A DNA stretch of 64,000 nt from Promethearchaeia archaeon (GTDB lineage Archaea; Asgardarchaeota; Lokiarchaeia; Sigyniarchaeales; SOKP01), in assembly GCA_029856155.1 (NCBI GenBank), contig JAHQWL010000103.1:1-64000 (forward strand), given 5' to 3'. This document shows positions 51,608 to 59,389 of the stretch, piece after piece. Both the position numbers and the translations under genes were made by a program. Position 1 is the first letter of the stretch. Each line of letters starts with the position of its first letter. A model generated the notes under the pieces. It made no database searches. It was not told where the DNA came from and saw only the letters and a program-made list of their open reading frames with translations.

Positions 51608-52837
51608 TTAAGAATTCATTAATGCTTTTGCATTATTTTGCCATTCATTTACTGTCTTTACCGAAGCTCCTGAGATACTAGCTGAAAGTTCTTCTGGATT
51701 TGCTGCTAACAAGTCTGAAACTGTCATAATCCCTTGAGCATTTAAATTCTCTACAGTTCCTTTGCCAATTCCTTTTACTTGAATTAGATTAACTTCCTCT
51801 TGTTCAACAACCTCTTGATCTTGGTTTGTATCATCATCTTCATACAATGTTTCAACTTTAAAATCTAACCCAGATGCCTCTGGAAGCTCACATTTATCTG
51901 TATCTGCGACTCCAGTACCTGTTATGAAAAACTCACATTCTTCAGGGGGTAAGTCGGGAGCATCCACTATAACTGCTCTACGCTTGAGGGAATTATTCGA
52001 AGAGAAACCCTTTGTCTTGAACATGACTCGAAAATGACATCCATGCGCAACAATATTGCCACCAATAGCATCATCTCCGGAAAACATTCCCATCATTCTG
52101 GTAGCTACTTGATTCGTAAGCAAGACCGCACAATTATACGTTTCAGCAACTCGTGATAATCCATGAATCATATTGTTAAGAACTGCTTGACGCGGGGCTA
52201 GCTTTCCAATACCGATGTATTCTGCCCTCAATAATGCCATTAAGCTATCAATTATTATTAAACGAACTCCACGAGTTTTACAAAGAGATTCAGCTTTTTG
52301 GATCATTTGGGCTTGATGATCGGATGAGTAAATCCTTGCATGAAATATTTTTGAAAGTACATCTTTTGGATTTAGTTCAAATCGCTTAGCAATTCGTTTA
52401 ATCTTTTCTTTTGAGAATGTATTTTCAGTGTCAACGTAAGCAACCGCGCCATTTATTCCTCCTTTTTTTTCTGGTAATTGAACCGTTACTGATATTGTGT
52501 GTGCTAAGGCAGTCTTTCCAGACTTAAATGGTCCGTACACTTCCGTTAGTTTTCCAGTTTGAAAACCTCCTCCTAAGATGCGATTTAATTCCGCTGAACC
52601 GGTTGTAAAATATTCTACATTGTCATCAATCTTAGCCGCAGGAGTAAAATCAGTCATACCTAGTGCGTTTCTTGCATTCCATATGAGTTTTTTAGCAGTC
52701 TTATCACCTAATCCATCAATTGTAGCAACAGTTGAATGAGGACTCATCGCTAAAGCTTCCGCTGTGCTTATTCCATTCTCTTGCAATAATTTTATTTGGC
52801 GTGAATTAATTCCTTTCACTTGATCTAAATCTGCCAT
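51608..52837 (-). CDS. radA: RadA recombinase with an additional C-terminal HhH domain
   Basis: A 409-residue archaeal Rad51/RecA homologue. Residues 1-60 are the N-terminal HhH domain (VKGINSRQIKLLQENGIS, IDGLGDKTAKKLI). Walker A is GPFKSGKTA (102-110; most RadAs have GEFGSGKT), and Walker B is RLIIIDSLMALL. The L2-loop region has GDDAIGGNIVAHG. Unusually, residues about 345-409 form a second HhH-like unit (QVKGIGKGTVENLNAQGI, ASISGASVKTVNEW) after an acidic linker. RadA drives strand exchange; extra HhH units bind DNA. The promoter CTTTAAATA lies about 59 nt upstream. Confidence 0.92.
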   Translation of the reverse strand: MADLDQVKGINSRQIKLLQENGISTAEALAMSPHSTVATIDGLGDKTAKKLIWNARNALGMTDFTPAAKIDDNVEYFTTGSAELNRILGGGFQTGKLTEVYGPFKSGKTALAHTISVTVQLPEKKGGINGAVAYVDTENTFSKEKIKRIAKRFELNPKDVLSKIFHARIYSSDHQAQMIQKAESLCKTRGVRLIIIDSLMALLRAEYIGIGKLAPRQAVLNNMIHGLSRVAETYNCAVLLTNQVATRMMGMFSGDDAIGGNIVAHGCHFRVMFKTKGFSSNNSLKRRAVIVDAPDLPPEECEFFITGTGVADTDKCELPEASGLDFKVETLYEDDDTNQDQEVVEQEEVNLIQVKGIGKGTVENLNAQGIMTVSDLLAANPEELSASISGASVKTVNEWQNNAKALMNS

Positions 52838-52895
52838 TCCTTTTTACTATCAACTCCTTAAAAATAATTTCATTAAGAAGTGTTTCACGCTAGTT

Positions 52896-52911
52896 TATTT
52901 AAAGAAAAAAA
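52896..52911 (-). promoter_or_regulatory. radA promoter
   Basis: The minus strand reads TTTTTTTCTTTAAATAAAC, with the TATA element about 59 nt before ATG 52837. Confidence 0.5.
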
Positions 52912-52936
52912 TGATGAAAAGAAAAAAAATTAGATT

Positions 52937-53248
52937 TTATGCTTTAGCAATTATTCCTAAGACTCCACCAATTATGGCTAAAATACCTCCAATATGGGCA
53001 GAACTGATAATAACCATTAGGATCCCTAAGATAAGTATTACGACGGGATTATAAGGTAAAGGTTGTCCCGGTTTATACACTGTTAATATTAATAATATAG
53101 TTAAGATGAGTCCAAATATCGCCCACACAATATAATATCCCCAAAAACCATAACCAAAAAATCCAGCAATAGATTCGATTAATCCCACAATACCACCGAG
53201 AATCACAAGAATTTTCATATAATTTTTTAATTCGGCATCAGTTACCAT
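52937..53248 (-). CDS. Small membrane protein with four TM helices
   Basis: A 103-residue hydrophobic protein with helices at about 10-31, 35-57, 67-84 and 86-102. The start region has an acidic-basic hydrophilic N-terminus (TDAELKNY). The family is unknown; comparable 4-TM proteins are common and uncharacterised in Asgard genomes. It lies upstream of radA on the same strand but radA has its own promoter. Confidence 0.5.
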   Translation of the reverse strand: MVTDAELKNYMKILVILGGIVGLIESIAGFFGYGFWGYYIVWAIFGLILTILLILTVYKPGQPLPYNPVVILILGILMVIISSAHIGGILAIIGGVLGIIAKA

Positions 53249-53338
53249 AATTCATCAGCTTTTTGGATAATAAGAAGAATTAGAATTTGTATTATTTAAG
53301 AGTAGCTTTTATTGATCATAAATTTTTCAGGTTTTTTA

Positions 53339-53557
53339 TTAATCTTTTATCAAAAAATATGAGATTCCTCCCTGCTCTGAGTCTATACTGAATATTTTAA
53401 AACCGGATTTATCTACATACTTTTCAATATATTGTAACGCTTCTTGAAAGAAATTCTTTTTATCTATTTTTGTTATCTTTGTCTCACTTGAACTGTGGTG
53501 TATTAATTGTTGAGCCATTCTGGCTAAAAAAATTATTTCAATTTTTATTTTTATCAC
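53339..53557 (-). CDS. Small protein of unknown function, start uncertain
   Basis: A 72-residue frame from GTG 53557, or 59 residues from ATG 53518. GGATGTGAT, an excellent Shine-Dalgarno, overlaps the GTG itself, so it cannot serve that start; the true initiation codon may be ATA or ATT a few codons later. The body is helical then beta-rich (EALQYIEKYVDKSGFKIFS). No family is recognised. A TATA-like TTTATATTA lies just upstream. Confidence 0.4.
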   Translation of the reverse strand: MIKIKIEIIFLARMAQQLIHHSSSETKITKIDKKNFFQEALQYIEKYVDKSGFKIFSIDSEQGGISYFLIKD

Positions 53558-53690
53558 ATCCTTTTAATATAAATAATTCAATTTGATTTTTTTAACATCA
53601 ATAAGAGAAAGTTAGATATATATTTTTATCCTAAATTTCTCTAAACACAAATAATGTCAATGAAGAGAAACAAATTATAATTTTAACTGT

Positions 53691-54377
53691 TTATTGAAAC
53701 TGATTTAATATATCAAAAAGTTTATCTATTTGTTCTTTATTAGCAGTCAGAGTCGTCTTCCCATCAACTAAATCATAACTTATTTTTCGCCCACTCCTTC
53801 TTAAATTAGAGAGTTGTTTTACTGGAAACATATATCCAAAACATTTTTCTGAAGTGTCATATAAAAATTCTTTTTCTTTTTTATTTTCTTCATGTATATC
53901 GCGTCCAGTTAGAAGTAAACCATCATCGGAAACATCTACAAGTGTTTTGGTTTGTATAAGTTCGTTAATAGTAAGTTTCCCCTGTACAATGATTCTTTGA
54001 TTGGTAATAAAAATTACTCCCAAACTTACTGAGATTTTAATGGACGGTGCTTTTAATGGTCTTTTTTTCTTAATCGACCCCTCACATTCATACAGGATTT
54101 GTTCTCCACCATGTAAGCAAAAATTTTCAACAATATATCGTTCTGCTCGAATTCTCCCTTCTTTTCCTAGCAGTTTGCCCATTTTTTTCCAAATATTTGA
54201 ATATAATTTATTCATAAAAAATAGAGGATTTAGTTTATATGTCTCACCTATGCTATTAAGAAATTCAAAATCATAAAGTTGTAATTTATATAAAAAATTG
54301 AGAATCTTTTTCTTTGAGGGATACGTCTTTTTAAGTTCTTTTTCAATTTTATTCATAGCTAGACTGACATCACTCAT
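53691..54377 (-). CDS. PH/GRAM-like domain protein
   Basis: A 228-residue cytoplasmic protein. Residues about 85-210 look like a GRAM/PH-like beta-barrel: EQILYECEGSIKKKRPLKAP, then VIFITNQRIIVQGKL and LVDVSDDGLLLTG, then a final helix EQIDKLFDILNQF. 'TNQRIIV' is the hallmark phrase of GRAM/bacterial PH domains. The N-terminal 80 residues are helical and basic. Such domains bind membranes or proteins. No membrane helix is seen. It is monocistronic. Confidence 0.65.
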   Translation of the reverse strand: MSDVSLAMNKIEKELKKTYPSKKKILNFLYKLQLYDFEFLNSIGETYKLNPLFFMNKLYSNIWKKMGKLLGKEGRIRAERYIVENFCLHGGEQILYECEGSIKKKRPLKAPSIKISVSLGVIFITNQRIIVQGKLTINELIQTKTLVDVSDDGLLLTGRDIHEENKKEKEFLYDTSEKCFGYMFPVKQLSNLRRSGRKISYDLVDGKTTLTANKEQIDKLFDILNQFQ

Positions 54378-54550
54378 TTTGATTCCCTACTAATTATTTC
54401 GCCAAACAATGCAAATTCCACTATATAAAATTATAAGATTATTTTTATACATTTTGGCTTTATTTGGACAATTTAAATCCGAATCCTGTGCAAGGATTAT
54501 CATCCAATAATTACCATTTTTTTATTGGAATCATTTTTTTGGGAAAATTT

Positions 54551-54778
54551 CTAAGATTTTTCACTATCTATCAATAAATAAATCACAAATAAACCAGCTA
54601 CTATGATAAAAAAAATTCCTGCCCAGATTGCACCCCACTCTACAGGCTTTACAACCGGTTCGCCTGGAAGGTAGATTCTTCAACTCACCGTGCCTAGAGT
54701 AATTAGCCCCCATAAACCTGCGATTATGAATATACCGATAAATAATAAAACTAAATTTTTAATGATTTTTCGAGACAT
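54551..54778 (-). pseudogene. Two-TM membrane protein gene interrupted by one in-frame TGA
   Basis: From ATG 54778 the frame gives a TM helix (IIKNLVLLFIGIFIIAGLWG), reaches TGA at 54682-54680, and continues in frame as RIYLPGEPVVKPVEWG and a second TM helix (IFFIIVAGLFVIYLLI) to TAG 54551. Both halves are plainly parts of one 75-residue protein with an outside loop. TGG or CGA changed to TGA by one base explains it. It is either decayed, mis-sequenced or recoded. Confidence 0.55.
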
Positions 54779-54860
54779 CTGAATTTATTGTTTTATATAT
54801 AAATTTGAATTAATTTATTGAAAGTTGAATAAAAATATAAATTCTGACATTAATGAGAAA

Positions 54861-54904
54861 AAGAAAAGAAAAAATCACCCCCCTTTTTCCCTGCAGAGGT
54901 GATT
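54861..54904 (-). terminator. Hairpin plus poly-U terminator on the minus strand
   Basis: On the minus strand AATCACCTCT and GGGGGGTGATT form a 10-bp stem (54873-54904) with two U-G wobbles that would not form on the plus strand. It is followed directly by TTTTTTCTTTTC. It could end the 54977 gene's transcript or the short RNA predicted here. Confidence 0.5.
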
Positions 54905-54926
54905 AAATGGGTTGGGAGGAAGTTAT
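54873..54926 (-). ncRNA. Candidate small RNA with anti-Shine-Dalgarno-like sequence
   Basis: A promoter of the local form (CTTTAAATACA on the minus strand at 54951-54962) has no start codon of a gene below it. The expected RNA begins near 54926 and ends at the hairpin terminator, about 50 nt. Its 5' part is pyrimidine-rich (CTTCCTCCCAACCC), and the stem's first arm holds AATCACCTC, identical to part of the 16S rRNA 3' end. It could pair with ribosome binding sites or bind a protein; function is inferred only. Confidence 0.33.
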
Positions 54927-54976
54927 ATTATAAATTAAATTACTATTAATTGTATTTAAAGAAAAAATAGGCTAAC

Positions 54977-55363
54977 TTATTCAAGTAAAATTCTCAGACC
55001 TTGAACAAACTGCTTAGGGGTAATACCATTTAATAAAGCTTGATGCATATATTTGATGTGTAGCTCTTCAACATTTTCTTTATTTTCAACTTTAGAAGCT
55101 ATTTGTTTTAGTAGATTATATAGTGAGAAATCTGAATTTTCTAACATACCAAAATACCCTCCATATGCCAGGAACATGTTAGCCATAAGCTCAAGATCCT
55201 CTTGTGAGTTTTTTTTATAGCATTGCTCACAGACAACTCCGAATGTAAGACCTTCTTGATATATTGACGCTCCTCGCTTAAGATTGTTTCTGCAAATCCC
55301 ACATCTTACTGCTTCTTGAGTAAGATGGGGTGTTGGTTCCGTACTTAGGGAATTTATTTCCAT
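54977..55363 (-). CDS. Small zinc-ribbon protein with helical C-terminus
   Basis: A 128-residue protein. VRCGICRNNLKRG and GVVCEQCYKKN give two CxxC pairs, a likely zinc ribbon, at residues 19-50. The last 75 residues are helical (LELMANMFLAYGGYFGMLEN, then a helix ending LRILLE). The family is not recognised. It has its own near-leaderless promoter, CTTTAAATA about 22-30 nt before ATG 55363. Confidence 0.6.
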   Translation of the reverse strand: MEINSLSTEPTPHLTQEAVRCGICRNNLKRGASIYQEGLTFGVVCEQCYKKNSQEDLELMANMFLAYGGYFGMLENSDFSLYNLLKQIASKVENKENVEELHIKYMHQALLNGITPKQFVQGLRILLE

Positions 55364-55384
55364 GAAGTATCTATATAACCAGAG

Positions 55385-55398
55385 TATTTAAAGAAAAA
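55385..55398 (-). promoter_or_regulatory. Promoter of the zinc-ribbon gene, near-leaderless
   Basis: The minus strand reads ATTTTTCTTTAAATACTC, with the TATA element 22-30 nt before ATG 55363. Confidence 0.45.
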
Positions 55399-55406
55399 TT
55401 AATGGA

Positions 55407-56114
55407 TCAACAGAGGGATAAGCCATTATTACCTATTAAGAATTGAAAATTCCACTTTAATCGATTGAATGAAATGAACATATTTTTTTTTTCACTATTA
55501 CAAACATTGCTTAAGACAACATCTATTGTTTCTAATCTATCGTATAATTTATAAAAGAAAGGCCTAACTCTTTCTTGGCTAGGACTATAAGTAACTTCAT
55601 GAATCAAAACCAATACAATATCATTTCGTTTACAAAACAATATTAATGGTAATAATTGTGTTTCATAAAAGCTATCTAGTAATACTAGGCAATTCAAATT
55701 AGTGAATTGAGTAATTTCAAATCGTAAATGGTGAGAGATATTATCAATAACGATACATTTTAAGTCTGGAGGAAGAACTGTAGAGGGTGATGTAATTTTT
55801 TGTAGTATTGAAGATTGTTCTAAATATGTAGGAATAGGATTATCTTGAGGGATAATAAACACATTCTCCGTAATATAATCCAATTTCTCAGGATAATCAG
55901 CTAAAATTTGTCTTAATCGCTTTACAGGGAAAGCTTCATTTGCTTGAACCCAGATACATGATTCTTTATAAGGTTCTTCTGATGTTAAAAGATTCCCAAC
56001 TAATTGAAGGGCAAGAGTAGTTTTACCAGTACCAGACTTTCCAGAGATAGATAGTATATTATTATGAGATAGTAATTCCTTAATCCCTATGAAAAATCTT
56101 ATTTCTGAGAGCAT
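55407..56114 (-). CDS. RecA-superfamily ATPase, RadB/KaiC-like
   Basis: A 235-residue ATPase. Walker A is SGKSGTGKTTLAL (residues about 23-35). Walker B is CIVIDNISHHL. VLLDSFYETQLLPLILFCK and IVLVLIHEVTYS correspond to the following strands. There is no N-terminal HhH, as in RadB, which regulates RadA. KaiC-like single-domain ATPases are the alternative. It ends a three-gene operon with two membrane proteins; the previous stop is 1 nt away. That context suggests a membrane-linked job and argues somewhat against a plain recombinase paralogue. Confidence 0.72.
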   Translation of the reverse strand: MLSEIRFFIGIKELLSHNNILSISGKSGTGKTTLALQLVGNLLTSEEPYKESCIWVQANEAFPVKRLRQILADYPEKLDYITENVFIIPQDNPIPTYLEQSSILQKITSPSTVLPPDLKCIVIDNISHHLRFEITQFTNLNCLVLLDSFYETQLLPLILFCKRNDIVLVLIHEVTYSPSQERVRPFFYKLYDRLETIDVVLSNVCNSEKKNMFISFNRLKWNFQFLIGNNGLSLC

Positions 56115-56115
56115 C

Positions 56116-56460
56116 TTAGTTTTCTTCTAGTAATTCAAGCACTTCTTGTTTTATCTTATCTATTTGCTTATCCTTTTCTGCTTTTTCATCATTTCTGTTT
56201 GTATTATCATTATTTTGAGAAGAATTATTCATTAATTGCTGGATTACCATCAAAGTAATTAAATCATCCATTCTACTGCCTTGCTGAGCATTTTTTCCAC
56301 TAAAGAATCCAAAAACTCCATTATTTGACCCTGAAGATCTGGATTTAAAAAATAAATATACTCCAATAAACAACACTATGAAGATAATAGAATAAACTGG
56401 ATTTTGCTGGTAAAAGATAAAAAATCCTAAAATCAATACGATATAACAGAATCCTTTCAC
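56116..56460 (-). CDS. Small membrane protein with cytosolic Gln/Asn-rich tail
   Basis: A 114-residue protein with two N-terminal TM helices (residues about 3-18 and 21-40, core IVLILGFFIFYQ and IFIVLFIGVYLFF) and a cytosolic tail. The tail has a DDLITLMVIQQLM helix, an Asn-rich linker and a charged coil (DKIKQEVLELLEEN). No family is recognised. It is the middle gene of the operon with the metalloprotease-like and ATPase genes (7 and 1-nt gaps). Confidence 0.6.
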   Translation of the reverse strand: MKGFCYIVLILGFFIFYQQNPVYSIIFIVLFIGVYLFFKSRSSGSNNGVFGFFSGKNAQQGSRMDDLITLMVIQQLMNNSSQNNDNTNRNDEKAEKDKQIDKIKQEVLELLEEN

Positions 56461-56467
56461 TTTTTAA

Positions 56468-57208
56468 TCACCATTCGGTATGTGGTTTTTTTGGTTTATA
56501 ATGTTTACGAGTAAAAGGTTTCATTCTGACCTTTGGGGGTTTTTTATAATCTCTCGAATGTAATATATCCAAAGTTTTGTGTATGCCAATAAAACTGAAT
56601 TTCAATAATAAGTAAAGTCCGGCAATTGCTAAATAATAAAAGACATCTAATAAGAAGTAAATCTGAAAGGTTGCTAAGATCAGCCATAAGATTATTGTTG
56701 AAAGGATAACAAGAAATATCTGATACCATGAATGTGTAGAGTCATCCCTGAATGCTCTCGAAATCATTCTAAAATCTCCTGAAGATGGTGCTGCCGTCAA
56801 AAGTAATGAAAAAGAAATAAATCCCGCAAAAACTCTAATAATTGGTAGAAATTGGGGATTGAATACCACTCCAAACCACAAATAAAAAATAAGCCATGTA
56901 CTTAAATATAGGGGAGCGAAACTTATTAGAAATGTCTGTAGAAAACTTAGAGGTTTTCCAGGTTTAACTAATCCACGCGGATTTCTAGATCCATCTTTTT
57001 CATTATGCCACTTGATCTCGATACGATCGGGAACATGTCCAACTACCAAGCTCATGAAATAATGACAGAATTCATGAAAAATAACTCCTATAAAAAATAA
57101 ACGTATAGTAATGGATTTAAATAGACCTGCGTTGTCACTCAATAAAAAACGTGATACAATAAGAGATATAATTAAGATGCCAAGGAATACTAAAGGTTCT
57201 TCAATCAT
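56468..57208 (-). CDS. Membrane metalloprotease-like protein (M50/site-2 protease type motif)
   Basis: A 246-residue protein from ATG 57208, with about six TM helices. HEFCHY (residues 45-50) within a helix is the zinc-binding HExxH of M50-like intramembrane proteases. A second part (FAPLYLSTWLIFYLW and later NxxP-like positions) would complete it, but a clear third ligand is not seen. The C-terminal tail is strongly basic (KKPPKVRMKPFTRKHYKPKK). ATG 57208 is preferred over TTG 57226 because the TATA box at 57229 leaves no room for the latter. It heads a three-gene operon. Confidence 0.65.
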   Translation of the reverse strand: MIEEPLVFLGILIISLIVSRFLLSDNAGLFKSITIRLFFIGVIFHEFCHYFMSLVVGHVPDRIEIKWHNEKDGSRNPRGLVKPGKPLSFLQTFLISFAPLYLSTWLIFYLWFGVVFNPQFLPIIRVFAGFISFSLLLTAAPSSGDFRMISRAFRDDSTHSWYQIFLVILSTIILWLILATFQIYFLLDVFYYLAIAGLYLLLKFSFIGIHKTLDILHSRDYKKPPKVRMKPFTRKHYKPKKPHTEW

Positions 57209-57657
57209 GCAATAATATAGTACCAAAGTAATTTAAAGGAAAAATCCAATCTTTTTGTTAAATTTTTGTTTTTTTTTGGGGTGATCTTGGATATTATATT
57301 TCTGAAGCGGGAGAATTCTAATAACAAGGGTTTCATATTTTAATGACAGTGTATGTAAAATGCAAAACGAATTAATGAGCTATATTAAGCTTGAATGGAG
57401 AATTGTCTATAGAGATTGTTCCCCCATGAAATCTGGTCAATTATTGGCGAGATAATTAAGAATCGCAACCTCTAGTTATATTGACAAAAATGTCAGTGAT
57501 CGATAAAATGCAAATTTTCTAGAAATTTTTGTGAACAGTTGAAAACCACCTCTCAAAATTTAAGAGAAGAAGCCTTCTTTTCACCGTTCAATTTTTGAGG
57601 AAAAGGTTTAAAATCAAAACTCCTACCTTATATTCTTTAGTAAAATAAAAAAAAATA
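57209..57657. other. 449-nt stretch between divergent transcription units
   Basis: It contains the minus-strand promoter of the 56468 operon (57229-57242) and the upstream region of the TFB gene. A 31-codon frame (57360-57455, opening MQNELMSYIKLEWRIV) looks coding-like but has no Shine-Dalgarno or promoter, so it is not called. The rest shows no structure that I can support. Confidence 0.5.
57229..57242 (-). promoter_or_regulatory. Promoter of the metalloprotease/ATPase operon
   Basis: The minus strand reads GATTTTTCCTTTAAATTAC, with the TATA element 21-29 nt before ATG 57208, so transcripts would be leaderless or nearly so. Confidence 0.45.
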
Positions 57658-58911
57658 GTGATCAAAACATTGGCAACGTATAAAACACTACAAGAAAGTA
57701 GACTTTCTCCTGATTTGGCACACTTATCTTGCGATATTTGTGGTTCTGCTGATATTTTAGAAACTAGAGAGGGGTATGTGTGTAAAAAATGTGGTGTAGT
57801 ATTAGAAATCCAGAAATTGCAATATGATAGACCTTATAATGAAGACATAATCCAATATGCAAAGGGCGTAGGCACAACTCAAATAGGAACAAGGCGAGAA
57901 AGGGCGATCTCGCCTCTTTCTATTAAATTGCAAAGAATAAACAAATACAATTCTATAACCACCACTGAACGAGCTGTAATTGAGAAAGCTCGGATTGAAA
58001 TTGCGAGAATCTTTAATTATTTAGGTTTAGATGGTGGATATGATGCTATAAAAGAAATGGTATTATCCAAGTTCAAAAGCCTTAGAGCTCACATTAGGTC
58101 AGGTTCAAAATATAGAAGTGTAGAGAAGTTAGTTTCAATCACAATTTATTTCTGTCTTAAACTTAGGAATGTTTCTATTAATCCATATGAGTTGATTGAA
58201 ATATCGAAAATTACAAAAAAGGAGTTCAATGATTTCAACTTACAACTTCAAAGATTTTTACCCCATTATGCCGAACGTAATAGGCAGAAATATATTCTAC
58301 AGAGGATTTTTGAACTTTCTGAACATTTTGATTTAGGAATGCCTTTTTATTATCTTTCTAAAAAGATTTTATATAGATTGTGGCATGGAATCAAAAATAC
58401 GACAGATAATGTAGTAGCAGGATTAATCAGTTCTATTTCAGTTTTATGTTCATGCAAAGATAAGGTAAGTATAAGTTCTATTTGTAATCGTTTAGGAATC
58501 AGAATGAGTACAATTCAATCTCAGGTCAAGAAAAGGATCTTTGAAAGGTTTCAAGGTGAAGGATTTATCAGTCTAATAAAATCGTCTGATATTTTAGTAC
58601 GATTAATGAAAAGGTTAGGACTTTTGGGAGAACAAGCAATCGAAACTCAAGAAGAGACTTGCATATCTGATAAGGAAGAGATTATAATGGGTAATGCTGC
58701 CAATATATTTAACGGTCATGATAATTTTGACTATTATTATTACGCGATGAGGGGAGAAAACAAAAAACCCTTAATCGTCACTTTAAAAATTAATGAATTT
58801 CCTTTGATGTTTAAATCTGAAAAAAAGTCGAAAATGAAACCCGATTATTTACTTAATTTTGAAATATTTCATTATTATTGTTCAAAAGATCCTCCTAAAA
58901 TAGGTACTTGA
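57658..58911 (+). CDS. Transcription initiation factor TFB (TFIIB homologue), divergent
   Basis: A 417-residue protein from GTG 57658. The zinc ribbon uses Cys25, Cys28, Cys42 and Cys45 (CDICGSADILETREGYVCKK and on). GVGTTQIGTRRERAISPLS is in the B-reader/linker position. Cyclin repeats follow at about 105-200 and 205-320 (the second: DNVVAGLISSISVLCSC, IRMSTIQSQVKKR). TFB binds TBP-TATA and polymerase. The C-terminal 85 residues go beyond the usual 300-residue TFB, and the cyclin repeats are divergent, so it may serve special promoters. Confidence 0.85.
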   Translation: MIKTLATYKTLQESRLSPDLAHLSCDICGSADILETREGYVCKKCGVVLEIQKLQYDRPYNEDIIQYAKGVGTTQIGTRRERAISPLSIKLQRINKYNSITTTERAVIEKARIEIARIFNYLGLDGGYDAIKEMVLSKFKSLRAHIRSGSKYRSVEKLVSITIYFCLKLRNVSINPYELIEISKITKKEFNDFNLQLQRFLPHYAERNRQKYILQRIFELSEHFDLGMPFYYLSKKILYRLWHGIKNTTDNVVAGLISSISVLCSCKDKVSISSICNRLGIRMSTIQSQVKKRIFERFQGEGFISLIKSSDILVRLMKRLGLLGEQAIETQEETCISDKEEIIMGNAANIFNGHDNFDYYYYAMRGENKKPLIVTLKINEFPLMFKSEKKSKMKPDYLLNFEIFHYYCSKDPPKIGT

Positions 58912-59032
58912 CAGTCAGTATAGATAAGAACTAATTTTTAAAATTTTTTTTATTTTCTTTGATTCCTACTAAAATTCTGATTTAATTTTTTAAGTTGGAG
59001 GGATCTACCTTTATATCTTTATATAAAATAAA

Positions 59033-59389
59033 TTACTTATCCTGGTGTTTCTTTTTACTTTCTACTAAAATTTCTTCTATCATGGTTTTTAAATTAGGAA
59101 TACTATTTTTGATTGTTGTCCAAACTAACTTATAATCAATACCAAAATATGAATGAATTAATCTATCTCTCATTCCTGCCATTTCTTTCCAAGGAATTTT
59201 GGGATATTTTGTCCTTGTATCATCAGTAATATTTTTTGTAGCTTCTCCAAGTATTTCAAACTTCCTAATAACTGCACTTGAAGTTTTATCATCTTCTTGA
59301 AATTCTTCGAATGTCATGTTTTCAACGAACTCTATAATTTTATTAATAGATTCAATGATATCTTTTAAATATATATTTTGATTTCTCAT
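59033..59389 (-). CDS. hepT: HepT-like HEPN toxin (DUF86)
   Basis: A 118-residue HEPN protein with the RNase motif R-x4-H-x-Y (Arg74, His79, Tyr81) in MRDRLIHSYFG. The conserved EILGEATKNI precedes it. HepT proteins act as toxins that are AMPylated by MntA. It overlaps the nucleotidyltransferase gene by 4 nt (ATGA), the classic arrangement. It is the second gene of the pair. Confidence 0.9.
   Translation of the reverse strand: MRNQNIYLKDIIESINKIIEFVENMTFEEFQEDDKTSSAVIRKFEILGEATKNITDDTRTKYPKIPWKEMAGMRDRLIHSYFGIDYKLVWTTIKNSIPNLKTMIEEILVESKKKHQDK

Noticed and set aside
5497-54682. Selenocysteine at the in-frame TGA codons
   Set aside because: Neither protein family is known to use it, TAA is affected as well, and I see no SECIS-like structure near these genes.
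57209-57226. TTG 57226 as start of the metalloprotease-like gene
   Set aside because: The TATA box lies at 57229-57237, so an RNA could not include this codon.
57360-57455. 31-codon frame before the TFB gene
   Set aside because: No Shine-Dalgarno, no promoter and no recognisable feature.
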